From assembly GCA_030697085.1 (NCBI GenBank), contig JAUYQT010000179.1, positions 1 to 7,952 on the forward strand: a DNA stretch of 7,952 nt, in the 5' to 3' direction. This stretch comes from Azonexus sp. GTDB taxonomy: Bacteria > Pseudomonadota > Gammaproteobacteria > Burkholderiales > Rhodocyclaceae. The notes beneath the pieces are model-generated. The model was not told the DNA's origin, searched no databases, and saw only the letters and a list, made by a program, of their open reading frames with translations. Of the stretch, positions 1-5,929 are shown one piece after another; position 1 is the stretch's first letter; every line of letters begins with the position of its first letter. The position numbers were made by a program, and so were the translations under genes.

Positions 1-501
<501 letters not shown>

Positions 502-520
502 TTTTCAGCGTCCGTGCGAC

Positions 521-556
521 AAAAAGCAAAGGCGGGATTTTACCCGCCTTTGCTTT
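521..556 (-). terminator. Intrinsic terminator after apbC
   Basis: A perfect 14-bp inverted repeat (523-536 paired with 543-556) has a 6-base loop. On the minus strand the hairpin is followed by a run of five T residues. It begins 18 bases after the apbC stop codon and lies upstream of the dcd start, so it should end or attenuate the apbC transcript before dcd. Confidence 0.88.
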
Positions 557-573
557 AGGGGAAAGCGGATATT

Positions 574-1665
574 TCAGGTGTTCTGGACCACGATATTCGG
601 GAATTTCGAGGTCATATCCTTGGCCTTCTCGGCGATCTTGACCGCCACCCGACGGGCAATACTACGGTAGATTTCGGCAGTGCGAGAATCAGGCGCCCCG
701 ACCACGGTAGGCTTGCCGCCATCGGTCATCTCGCGAATAGCCATTTCCAGCGGCAGGCTACCGAGGAATTCGACATCGTAATCCTTGCCCATGCGCTCGC
801 CGCCGCCGGTACCGAAGATATGCTCTTCGTGACCGCATTTCGAGCAAATGTGAATGCTCATGTTTTCCACGATGCCGAGAATCGGGATATTCACTTTCTC
901 GAACATTTTCAGGCCCTTGCGCGCGTCGATCAGCGCAATATCCTGCGGCGTGGTGACAATCACGGCGCCCGTCACCGGCACTTTTTGCGCCAGCGACAAT
1001 TGAACATCGCCCGTCCCCGGCGGCATATCGACGATCAGATAATCAACGTCGCGCCAGTTGGTCTGCGTAATCAGCTGATCAAGCGCCTGCGCCACCATCG
1101 GGCCGCGCCAGACCATCGGCGTTTCAACATCGACCATGAAGCCGATCGACATGGCCTGTACGCCGTAAGCCTCCAGCGGCTCCATGTTGGTGCCATCGCG
1201 CGACTCCGGCTGCTGCCCGGCCAAGCCAAGCATTTGCGGCTGCGAAGGACCGTAGATGTCGGCATCGAGAATACCCACCGTCGCGCCTTCCTGAGCCAGC
1301 GCCAGGGCCAGATTGACGGCAGTCGTGCTCTTGCCGACGCCGCCCTTACCGGAAGCGATGGCCACAATATTCTTGACGCCCGGCAACAACTTGACGCCGA
1401 GCTGAACCGCATGTGAAATGATTTTTACATAAACATTGGCCGACACATTACCCACGCCCGGCACGGTGCGCACAGCGGCAATAACCTGCTTGCGGATAAT
1501 ATCGATCTGGGTTTTGGCTGGGTAGCCCAGTTCGATGTCAAAAGAGACATCATCGCCATCGAGCTTGATGTTTTTCACCGCTTTGCCGGTGACAAAATCC
1601 TTGCCTGTATTAGCGTCGACCGCAGCACTGAGCGCGGTCTTGATCTGCTGTTCTGAAAAACTCAT
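574..1665 (-). CDS. apbC: Mrp/ApbC Fe-S cluster carrier P-loop ATPase
   Basis: A 363-residue member of the Mrp/NBP35 family, cytoplasmic proteins that bind and pass on iron-sulfur clusters using ATP. Residues 1 to about 85 form a MIP18 (DUF59) domain. A deviant Walker A motif GKGGVGKST lies at 106-114, the DADIYGPS switch region at 134-141, and DMPPGTGD at 213-220. The CxxC pair C274/C277 is the expected cluster-binding site at the dimer interface. Length is typical of the full-length bacterial form. The start at 1665 is supported by GGAG five bases upstream. It is read after the response regulator (76-base gap) and before dcd. Alternative names are mrp and, in older annotation, 'antiporter inner membrane protein', which the sequence does not support because there are no membrane segments. 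Confidence 0.95.
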   Translation of the reverse strand: MSFSEQQIKTALSAAVDANTGKDFVTGKAVKNIKLDGDDVSFDIELGYPAKTQIDIIRKQVIAAVRTVPGVGNVSANVYVKIISHAVQLGVKLLPGVKNIVAIASGKGGVGKSTTAVNLALALAQEGATVGILDADIYGPSQPQMLGLAGQQPESRDGTNMEPLEAYGVQAMSIGFMVDVETPMVWRGPMVAQALDQLITQTNWRDVDYLIVDMPPGTGDVQLSLAQKVPVTGAVIVTTPQDIALIDARKGLKMFEKVNIPILGIVENMSIHICSKCGHEEHIFGTGGGERMGKDYDVEFLGSLPLEMAIREMTDGGKPTVVGAPDSRTAEIYRSIARRVAVKIAEKAKDMTSKFPNIVVQNT

Positions 1666-1715
1666 GAAAACTCCAGTTGGGGTGGATGATCGGAAATACC
1701 TGAGTGATTTTGTCT

Positions 1716-1721
1716 AGTATA
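1716..1721 (-). promoter_or_regulatory. Possible apbC promoter -10 element
   Basis: TATACT (five of six matches to the sigma-70 -10 consensus) on the minus strand lies 51 bases before the apbC start, in the gap after the response regulator. I see no convincing -35 at the right distance, so apbC may instead be transcribed from upstream together with the regulator. Confidence 0.3.
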
Positions 1722-1741
1722 GCCGAAACTGGAAATTCAAA

Positions 1742-2428
1742 TCAGTCCTGCTGAACGGTATCCAGACGATAGCCCTGACCATAGACCGAACTCAGCATCA
1801 GGCCACTTTCGCCGCCCAGGGCGAGCTTTTTCCGCAGGCGGCTGGCGTGGGTATCAACCGTCCGCGTATCGATTTCCGAATCGCGCACCCAAACGCTGGC
1901 CAACAACTCTTCACGCGCTAAAACCCGGCCAACATTGCTCAAAAAGAAGACCGCCAGATCGAACTCGCGCTGTGTCAAATCCACGTTAAGGCCGGCCAGC
2001 TTGACGCGCCGAGCGGTCTGATCCAACTCAATATTGCCAAAACGCAGCATTCCCGGGCGAGCACCCTGACGACGACGCAGCAGGGTTTCAATGCGCGCCA
2101 TGAATTCCATATAGCGAATCGGTTTCGGAATAAAGTCATCGGCGCCGAGACGCAGGATGTCGGCGGCGTTTTCTTCCGTCGTCCGCCCCGTGCAGAACAC
2201 TACCGGCACCTCCCAGCCACAGTGTTCACGAATATATTTCAGCACCTCATCACCGCCGATATCAGGCAGCATCCAGTCAATGATGAAGAAATCAAAAGTA
2301 CGCGTTTTCAATGCTGCCAGACAAGCCAAACCCTCAGCAAAGACTTCTACCTGATGCCCTTCACTTTTTAAAAGCGCCTTGAGCACCTCAGCCTGGCTGC
2401 GACTATCTTCGACAACTGCAAAATTCAT
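1742..2428 (-). CDS. OmpR/PhoB-family response regulator, orphan
   Basis: A 228-residue two-component response regulator, predicted to bind DNA when phosphorylated. The receiver domain spans residues 1 to about 118, with acidic pocket E7/D8, phospho-acceptor D51 (in [10 protein letters not shown]), T80 and the conserved K102 in PKP. The C-terminal winged-helix domain spans about 127-224, with recognition-helix sequence [16 protein letters not shown] and wing VYGQGYRL. I chose the start at 2428 rather than the in-frame ATG at 2479 because GGGAG lies five bases upstream and the receiver domain begins at once (MNFAVVEDS). No histidine kinase is present in the window, so the input signal is unknown. 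It sits between the divergent apbC and metG and could be co-transcribed with apbC. The exact subfamily and targets cannot be told from sequence. Confidence 0.93.
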   Translation of the reverse strand: MNFAVVEDSRSQAEVLKALLKSEGHQVEVFAEGLACLAALKTRTFDFFIIDWMLPDIGGDEVLKYIREHCGWEVPVVFCTGRTTEENAADILRLGADDFIPKPIRYMEFMARIETLLRRRQGARPGMLRFGNIELDQTARRVKLAGLNVDLTQREFDLAVFFLSNVGRVLAREELLASVWVRDSEIDTRTVDTHASRLRKKLALGGESGLMLSSVYGQGYRLDTVQQD

Positions 2429-2584
2429 CGTATCTCCCAATATGCGAATTATTTTGGAGTGATCTGCAGAGCAATGCAATACGCATTCGGGCCAGTTTCA
2501 AGCGTGGACACAATTGTTCACGATTGAGCACACTGAACGCAAAATGGGGTACCGCCCGGAAAGACGCATGGCACTGGCGCGCGG

Positions 2585-2590
2585 TAAAAT
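2585..2590 (+). promoter_or_regulatory. Possible metG promoter -10 element
   Basis: TAAAAT in the context GCGCGGTAAAATTGC resembles -10 regions of housekeeping genes in GC-rich proteobacteria. It would start transcription near 2597 and leave a leader of about 26 bases before the metG start at 2623. No good -35 is evident at 16-18 bases upstream. The rest of the divergent gap (2429-2622) shows no further gene. The promoter of the response regulator must also lie here, but I cannot place it firmly. Confidence 0.4.
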
Positions 2591-2622
2591 TGCACATTAT
2601 TTTTCAGCCCTCTGGCCCTCCC

Positions 2623-4713
2623 ATGTCGCGCAAAATTCTCGTCACCTCCGCCCTGCCTTACGCCAATGGCGCCATTCACCTTGGCCATCTGGTCGAATAT
2701 ATCCAGACCGATATCTGGGTGCGCTATCAGAAAATGGTCGGCAACGAATGCTGGTACGTTTGCGCCGACGATACGCATGGCACACCGATCATGCTGCGGG
2801 CCGAAAAAGAAGGCATTACGCCAGAAGCCTTGATCCAGCGAGTGCACGGCGAGCACTCCCGTGATTTCTCGGGCTTTCACGTCGGTTTCGACAACTACTA
2901 CACGACGCATTCGGACGAAACCCGCGACTGCGCCAATGATATTTACCTCAAGTTGCGGGCCGCCGGACTGATTGAAACCCGGACGATCGAACAATATTAC
3001 GACCCGGTCAAACAACTCTTCCTGCCTGACCGCTTCATCAAGGGCGAGTGCCCGAAATGTGGCGCCAAAGACCAATATGGCGACAACTGCGAATCCTGCG
3101 GCGCGGCTTACGCCCCGACCGATCTGAAAGATCCATACTCGGCTATTTCTGGCGCCAAGCCGGAATTGCGCACTTCGGAACATTACTTCTTCAAGCTCTC
3201 CGACCCTCGCTGCGAAAGCTTTCTGCGCCAATACACCAGCCGTGACAACGGCGTGCTGCAGAATGAAGCCGCCAACAAGATGCAGGAATGGATGGGTGCC
3301 CCCGGCGAAAACACGCTGACCGACTGGGATATTTCGCGCGATGCGCCTTATTTCGGCTTTGAAATCCCCGATGCGCCGGGCAAGTATTTCTACGTCTGGC
3401 TCGACGCGCCGATTGGCTATATGGGTTCGTTCAAGAATCTCTGTGCCCGGAACGGGCTCGATTTTGACGAATATTTCAAAGCCGATTCAACGACCGAGCT
3501 TTACCATTTCATCGGCAAGGACATCCTCTACTTCCACGCGCTGTTCTGGCCAGCCGAACTGGCCCATGCCGGCTACCGAACACCGACCAAAATCTTCGCG
3601 CACGGCTTTCTTACGGTCGACGGCGCAAAGATGTCGAAATCGCGCGGCACCTTCATCACCGCCCAAAGCTATCTCGATACGGGCCTGAATCCAGAATGGC
3701 TGCGCTATTACTACGCAGCCAAGCTGTCGGCGACGATGGAAGACATCGACCTCAACCTTGAGGACTTCGCGGCGCGCGTCAATTCCGACCTGGTGGGCAA
3801 GTATGTCAACATCGCCAGCCGTTCAGCCGGCTTCATTACCAAACGCTTCAACAGCCAACTGGCACCGGCCGACGCCAACTTGCCGGCAATCAAATCGATT
3901 CAGGAAGCGGCCAACCGTATCGCCGAACTTTATGAAGCGCGCGAATTCGGCAAGGCCATGCGCGAAATCATGTTGCTGACCGACGCCGCCAATCAGTACG
4001 TCGATAGCGTCAAACCCTGGGAACTGGCCAAGCAGGAAGGCAAGGAAATTGAACTGCACGCGGCCTGCAGCAATGCGCTGAACCTCTTCCGCCTGCTCAG
4101 CATTCTGCTCAAGCCAATCCTGCCGATTATTGCCGGCAAGGTTGAAAAATTTCTCAACGTCGCCCCGCTGACCTGGACCGACACCCAAAGCCTGCTCGCC
4201 GCCGGCCACGGCATCAACATCTACGAGCACCTGATGACCCGTGTTGATTCCAAGCTGATCGAAAAGCTGGTCGAAGCCAACAAGGAATCCCTCGCCCCAA
4301 CGCCGGAGCAGATTTCACCGCAACGCCACGCCGAGCATCAACAGAACGAGATCAAATCAGAAAGCCCCTGGGAGCCGTTCTGCAATATCGACGATTTCAT
4401 GAAGGTCGATTTACGCATTGTCCGTATCGCCAATGCCGAACACGTCGACGGCGCCGACAAACTGGTCCGCCTGACGCTCGATGTCGGCAACAACGAAACG
4501 CGCAATGTCTTCGCCGGCATCAAGGCCGCCTACGACCCGGCGCAGTTGATCGGCCGCCTGACGGTGATGGTGGCCAACCTGGCACCGCGCAAGATGAAAT
4601 TCGGCATGTCGGACGGCATGGTGCTGGCGGCCTCGGATGTCGACGGCAAAACCCCGGGAATCTTCCTGCTCTCACCGGATTCCGGCGCCCAACCCGGGAT
4701 GCGGGTGAAATAA
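2623..4713 (+). CDS. metG: Methionyl-tRNA synthetase
   Basis: This cytoplasmic class I aminoacyl-tRNA synthetase charges tRNA-Met for initiation and elongation. From the start at 2623 it has 696 residues, slightly longer than the E. coli enzyme. The catalytic domain carries the HIGH-type motif HLGH at 19-22 and KMSKS at 336-340. A zinc knuckle has cysteines 143, 146, 156 and 159. The helical anticodon-binding region includes [10 protein letters not shown] at 457-466. After a variable linker (about 555-586) comes the C-terminal tRNA-binding domain of the Trbp111/EMAPII type (587-696), used for dimerisation in homologues. The frame is open upstream to an ATG at 2524, but the extra 33 residues (MSTLNAKWG...) do not look like MetG, and [16 protein letters not shown] is the usual N-terminus. 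The ribosome-binding site is weak. It is divergent from the response regulator and ends at a terminator. Confidence 0.97.
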   Translation: MSRKILVTSALPYANGAIHLGHLVEYIQTDIWVRYQKMVGNECWYVCADDTHGTPIMLRAEKEGITPEALIQRVHGEHSRDFSGFHVGFDNYYTTHSDETRDCANDIYLKLRAAGLIETRTIEQYYDPVKQLFLPDRFIKGECPKCGAKDQYGDNCESCGAAYAPTDLKDPYSAISGAKPELRTSEHYFFKLSDPRCESFLRQYTSRDNGVLQNEAANKMQEWMGAPGENTLTDWDISRDAPYFGFEIPDAPGKYFYVWLDAPIGYMGSFKNLCARNGLDFDEYFKADSTTELYHFIGKDILYFHALFWPAELAHAGYRTPTKIFAHGFLTVDGAKMSKSRGTFITAQSYLDTGLNPEWLRYYYAAKLSATMEDIDLNLEDFAARVNSDLVGKYVNIASRSAGFITKRFNSQLAPADANLPAIKSIQEAANRIAELYEAREFGKAMREIMLLTDAANQYVDSVKPWELAKQEGKEIELHAACSNALNLFRLLSILLKPILPIIAGKVEKFLNVAPLTWTDTQSLLAAGHGINIYEHLMTRVDSKLIEKLVEANKESLAPTPEQISPQRHAEHQQNEIKSESPWEPFCNIDDFMKVDLRIVRIANAEHVDGADKLVRLTLDVGNNETRNVFAGIKAAYDPAQLIGRLTVMVANLAPRKMKFGMSDGMVLAASDVDGKTPGIFLLSPDSGAQPGMRVK

Positions 4714-4729
4714 ACCAACGGTAAAAACC

Positions 4730-4758
4730 ACGGCCTGCATTGCAGGCCGTTTCTTTTT
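4730..4758 (+). terminator. Intrinsic terminator after metG
   Basis: A 9-bp GC-rich stem (ACGGCCTGC / GCAGGCCGT) with a three-base loop is followed by TTCTTTTT. It begins 17 bases after the metG stop codon. This should end the metG transcript cleanly. Confidence 0.9.
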
Positions 4759-4841
4759 GCGGCGCAGCAAAATATGCGACAGAGTTCATGTATTACTTTA
4801 ACTAATACCCCAATCCGGTAATGGGATATAGGGTTTTTGAA

Positions 4842-4887
4842 CTATCCACAAAATCTGTGGATAAGTCTGTGAATGAATCGTGAATGA
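4842..4887. promoter_or_regulatory. Cluster of DnaA-box-like 9-mers
   Basis: TGTGGATAA at 4856-4864 is an exact reverse complement of the DnaA box TTATCCACA. CTATCCACA at 4842-4850 is one base off the consensus on the opposite orientation. Together they form an 8-bp perfect inverted repeat with a 5-base spacer. TGTGAATGA at 4868-4876 is one mismatch from TGTGNATAA, and GTGAATGA repeats 11 bases later (4880-4887). A further match, TGTGCATAA, lies at 5043-5051. DnaA binding is inferred from the motif only. Confidence 0.5.
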
Positions 4888-4957
4888 AGACGCTAAGTGA
4901 CCGCTGTACAAGGCTTTTCCTTGCCCTGCCTGAAACTTGAGCTAATAGCTAAGTCAT

Positions 4958-4975
4958 TGATTTAACTTGAAATCA
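4958..4975. repeat. Short inverted repeat TGATTT/AAATCA
   Basis: A 6-bp perfect inverted repeat with a 6-base spacer (AACTTG) in the AT-richer intergenic segment. It could be a protein-binding site or chance. The spacer includes one of the CTTGA pentamers that recur nearby. Confidence 0.3.
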
Positions 4976-5042
4976 CAAAAGCAAGTGGAATTTGACAGAT
5001 TTCTGACCAAAGCCTGAACAGAGCCTCTGAAAAATTGCACTC

Positions 5043-5051
5043 TGTGCATAA
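5043..5051 (-). promoter_or_regulatory. Isolated DnaA-box-like 9-mer
   Basis: TGTGCATAA is the reverse complement of TTATGCACA, which fits the relaxed DnaA consensus TTATNCACA. It lies about 155 bases from the main cluster at 4842-4887. A lone match could be chance; its interest comes from being in the same intergenic segment. Confidence 0.35.
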
Positions 5052-5058
5052 GTCAAGT

Positions 5059-5079
5059 CTTGACATTCACTTTGTCAAG
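5059..5079. repeat. Inverted repeat CTTGACA/TGTCAAG
   Basis: A 7-bp perfect inverted repeat with a 7-base spacer, immediately preceded by TCAAG (5053-5057) and followed by the palindrome CAAGCTTG (5076-5083). It could be an operator or the stem of an RNA hairpin. No T-run follows on either strand, so it does not look like a terminator. TTGACA inside it resembles a -35 box, but no -10 lies at the right distance. Confidence 0.4.
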
Positions 5080-5173
5080 CTTGCCGTCAGTGATTTGGGG
5101 GGGTAAATGAAAAATAATCCGGCACGAAAACAATACCGGCGTTAACTGCTCAGCCATGGTGAGGTGCACAAAA

Positions 5174-5326
5174 ATGGCTAACCTTGGGGCAACGCCCAAT
5201 CGAGGCAATACCCCCGGGAAAACACGGGGCGCGAGAACATCCCCCTTCAGGCAAAATGCGGATTCCTCAAGTAACCGCGACCGACCATGCTCAACAACTC
5301 GCTTCGACCACCCCGCCCCAAACTAA
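5174..5326 (+). CDS. Doubtful 50-codon small ORF
   Basis: An ATG at 5174 is preceded by GAGGT with eight bases between, a good Shine-Dalgarno arrangement. The frame (MANLGATPNRGNTPGKTRG...) runs 50 codons and stops inside the next gene, overlapping its first 40 bases in another frame. Composition is rich in Asn, Thr, Pro, Arg and Ser with no recognisable fold or membrane segment. It could be a leader peptide coupling translation of the gene at 5287, which itself has no good ribosome-binding site, or it could be noncoding. Confidence 0.2.
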   Translation: MANLGATPNRGNTPGKTRGARTSPFRQNADSSSNRDRPCSTTRFDHPAPN

Positions 5327-5619
5327 CCGGACGAATTTTTGCCTATGCGATGGCCGATGTTTTTGGGCTTTCCTGCGTCGGCATTGGCGCCAGTTGGTTT
5401 GCTGCCGGCAAAGGCGCAATTTTGACCCATTTTCCGTCGTCGACCGCAGAAGCCGTGGCTTGTACGGTCGGTGGCATCGTCGTCATGCTCTGGTCAGTCG
5501 CCCGTATTCTCGGCGAGCTAGCCAAACAGCGGCCGGAAATGCAGGCGAAATACGATCAATACATCAGCACGCATCATCCAGACAAACGCCAGCGGCCAGC
5601 CGCAGACGAGCAAAAATAG
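5287..5619 (+). CDS. Small two-helix membrane protein, unknown function
   Basis: I do not recognise this 110-residue protein. It has a basic N-terminus (about 1-16), a hydrophobic segment at about 17-40 (with AYAMADVFGLSCVGIGASWF), a short polar loop, a second hydrophobic segment at about 55-77 (VACTVGGIVVMLWSVARIL) and a charged, hydrophilic C-terminal tail ending RPAADEQK. This suggests a two-pass inner-membrane protein with both ends in the cytoplasm by the positive-inside rule. The start at 5287 is the only ATG before the first helix in this frame, but no Shine-Dalgarno is evident. The overlapping longer frame from 5184 is arginine-rich and looks like a shadow. The gene converges on the RHH gene with a single base between their stop codons. 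Confidence 0.7.
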   Translation: MLNNSLRPPRPKLTGRIFAYAMADVFGLSCVGIGASWFAAGKGAILTHFPSSTAEAVACTVGGIVVMLWSVARILGELAKQRPEMQAKYDQYISTHHPDKRQRPAADEQK

Positions 5620-5620
5620 T

Positions 5621-5815
5621 CTATTCAGCCGCTTTACCAGATGCCTTTAGCCAGGCGGGCAACTCCCGCCCCGCGGCATTGTCGATGATGTACTGACGCA
5701 CCAGGCGCCGCACCACCTGCGATGGCGTCAGATCGTTGGCGGCACAGATTTCCTCAAAGACTTTCTTTTTCTCGGGATCAATCAACAGGGTCAAGCGGGC
5801 GGTACGGTTTTCCAT
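5621..5815 (-). CDS. Ribbon-helix-helix DNA-binding protein (CopG/Arc-like)
   Basis: A 64-residue protein with the layout of a ribbon-helix-helix repressor: a strand at about 4-12 (RTARLTLLI), helix A at about 14-28 (PEKKKVFEEICAAND), a turn with TPSQ at 30-33, and helix B at about 33-45 (VVRRLVRQYIIDN). Family members dimerise and insert the paired strand into the major groove, usually at short repeated operators. The gene is divergent from the SulP permease, and the gap between them holds a striking repeated inverted sequence, so I infer it represses itself and the permease. RHH antitoxins are an alternative, but no toxin gene is adjacent: the convergent neighbour is a membrane protein on the other strand. 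The start at 5815 has only a weak ribosome-binding site. Function is inferred; the fold is fairly secure. Confidence 0.82.
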   Translation of the reverse strand: MENRTARLTLLIDPEKKKVFEEICAANDLTPSQVVRRLVRQYIIDNAAGRELPAWLKASGKAAE

Positions 5816-5843
5816 AAGGCGACTCAGGCTCGTCTCTTTTAAA

Positions 5844-5877
5844 CAATGTTAATCATATTAACATGTGATTAACATTG
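5844..5877. promoter_or_regulatory. Triple-box operator between RHH gene and sulP
   Basis: A 12-bp perfect inverted repeat (5844-5855 and 5866-5877) has a 10-base spacer, and the spacer itself contains another copy of the half-site. The 8-mer ATGTTAAT occurs at 5846-5853, and its reverse complement ATTAACAT at 5857-5864 and 5868-5875, with centres 11 bp apart, about one helical turn. The right arm overlaps the -35 of the sulP promoter, and the site also covers a candidate -10 for the RHH gene. It is therefore well placed for a repressor acting in both directions. The likely ligand is the RHH protein next door (inference). Confidence 0.75.
5852..5857 (-). promoter_or_regulatory. Possible -10 of the RHH gene promoter
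   Basis: TATGAT on the minus strand (five of six to TATAAT) would start transcription near 5845, about 30 bases before the RHH start codon. No good -35 is seen upstream. It falls within the triple-box operator, consistent with self-repression. Confidence 0.35.
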
Positions 5878-5902
5878 ACGAATAACCGAGCGCCAATATA
5901 CT
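5875..5902 (+). promoter_or_regulatory. Sigma-70 promoter for the SulP gene
   Basis: TTGACG (5875-5880) and TATACT (5897-5902) each match the sigma-70 consensus at five of six bases, with a 16-base spacer. Transcription would start near 5909, about 20 bases before the permease start codon. The -35 overlaps the last three bases of the operator repeat, so a bound repressor would block RNA polymerase. Confidence 0.65.
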
Positions 5903-5929
5903 CCACGCCTTACCTTTCGAGCGCCTGCC

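Larger units (their letters stand above)
4714..5286. other. Gene-poor, AT-richer intergenic segment
   Basis: About 570 bases between metG and the small membrane protein gene. After the metG terminator there is no open frame with convincing protein character. The first part (about 4760-5080) is clearly poorer in GC than the genes on either side and carries DnaA-box-like sequences, CTTGA/TCAAG repeats and short inverted repeats, listed separately. The last part (about 5184-5250) is rich in short G and C runs and may fold, but I could not match it to a known riboswitch. The leader and promoter of the gene at 5287 must lie here, but no clear -35/-10 pair is visible. Confidence 0.7.

Noticed and set aside
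820..1416. 198-codon open frame opposite apbC
   Set aside because: It lies wholly antisense to a clearly conserved apbC, is rich in arginine and histidine, and has no recognisable motif. This is typical antisense shadow in GC-rich coding DNA.
2518..3231. 237-codon open frame opposite the 5' part of metG
   Set aside because: It is antisense to the catalytic domain of MetG, and its apparent protein pattern follows the codon structure of metG. No independent support.
4842..5051. Calling this segment the chromosomal origin oriC
   Set aside because: Origins in this group normally sit beside dnaA/dnaN or similar genes, none of which is visible. The number of strong boxes is small and no clear AT-rich unwinding repeats are seen. 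I keep only the weaker claim of a DnaA-box cluster.
5060..5088. Promoter using TTGACA at 5060-5065
   Set aside because: The sequence 16-18 bases downstream (around GCCGTC) does not resemble a -10 box, and TTGACA is part of the inverted repeat.
5184..5250. Riboswitch upstream of the small membrane protein
   Set aside because: The G and C runs could pair, but I could not match the region to cyclic-di-GMP, guanidine, fluoride, glycine or cobalamin consensus features. A covariance-model search would be needed.
5184..5696. 170-codon open frame on the plus strand overlapping the small membrane protein and the RHH gene
   Set aside because: It is rich in arginine, histidine and serine with no hydrophobic or domain pattern, and it crosses two better-supported genes. 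It is most likely a reading-frame shadow.
5621..5815. RHH protein as the antitoxin of a toxin-antitoxin pair
   Set aside because: Antitoxin genes are usually co-directional with and just ahead of a toxin gene. Here the downstream neighbour is convergent and encodes a membrane protein, and the operator faces a permease instead.
5846..5875. CRISPR-like or mobile-element terminal repeats
   Set aside because: The repeats are 8-12 bases, have no spacers of CRISPR length, and flank no transposase. A regulatory operator explains them better.
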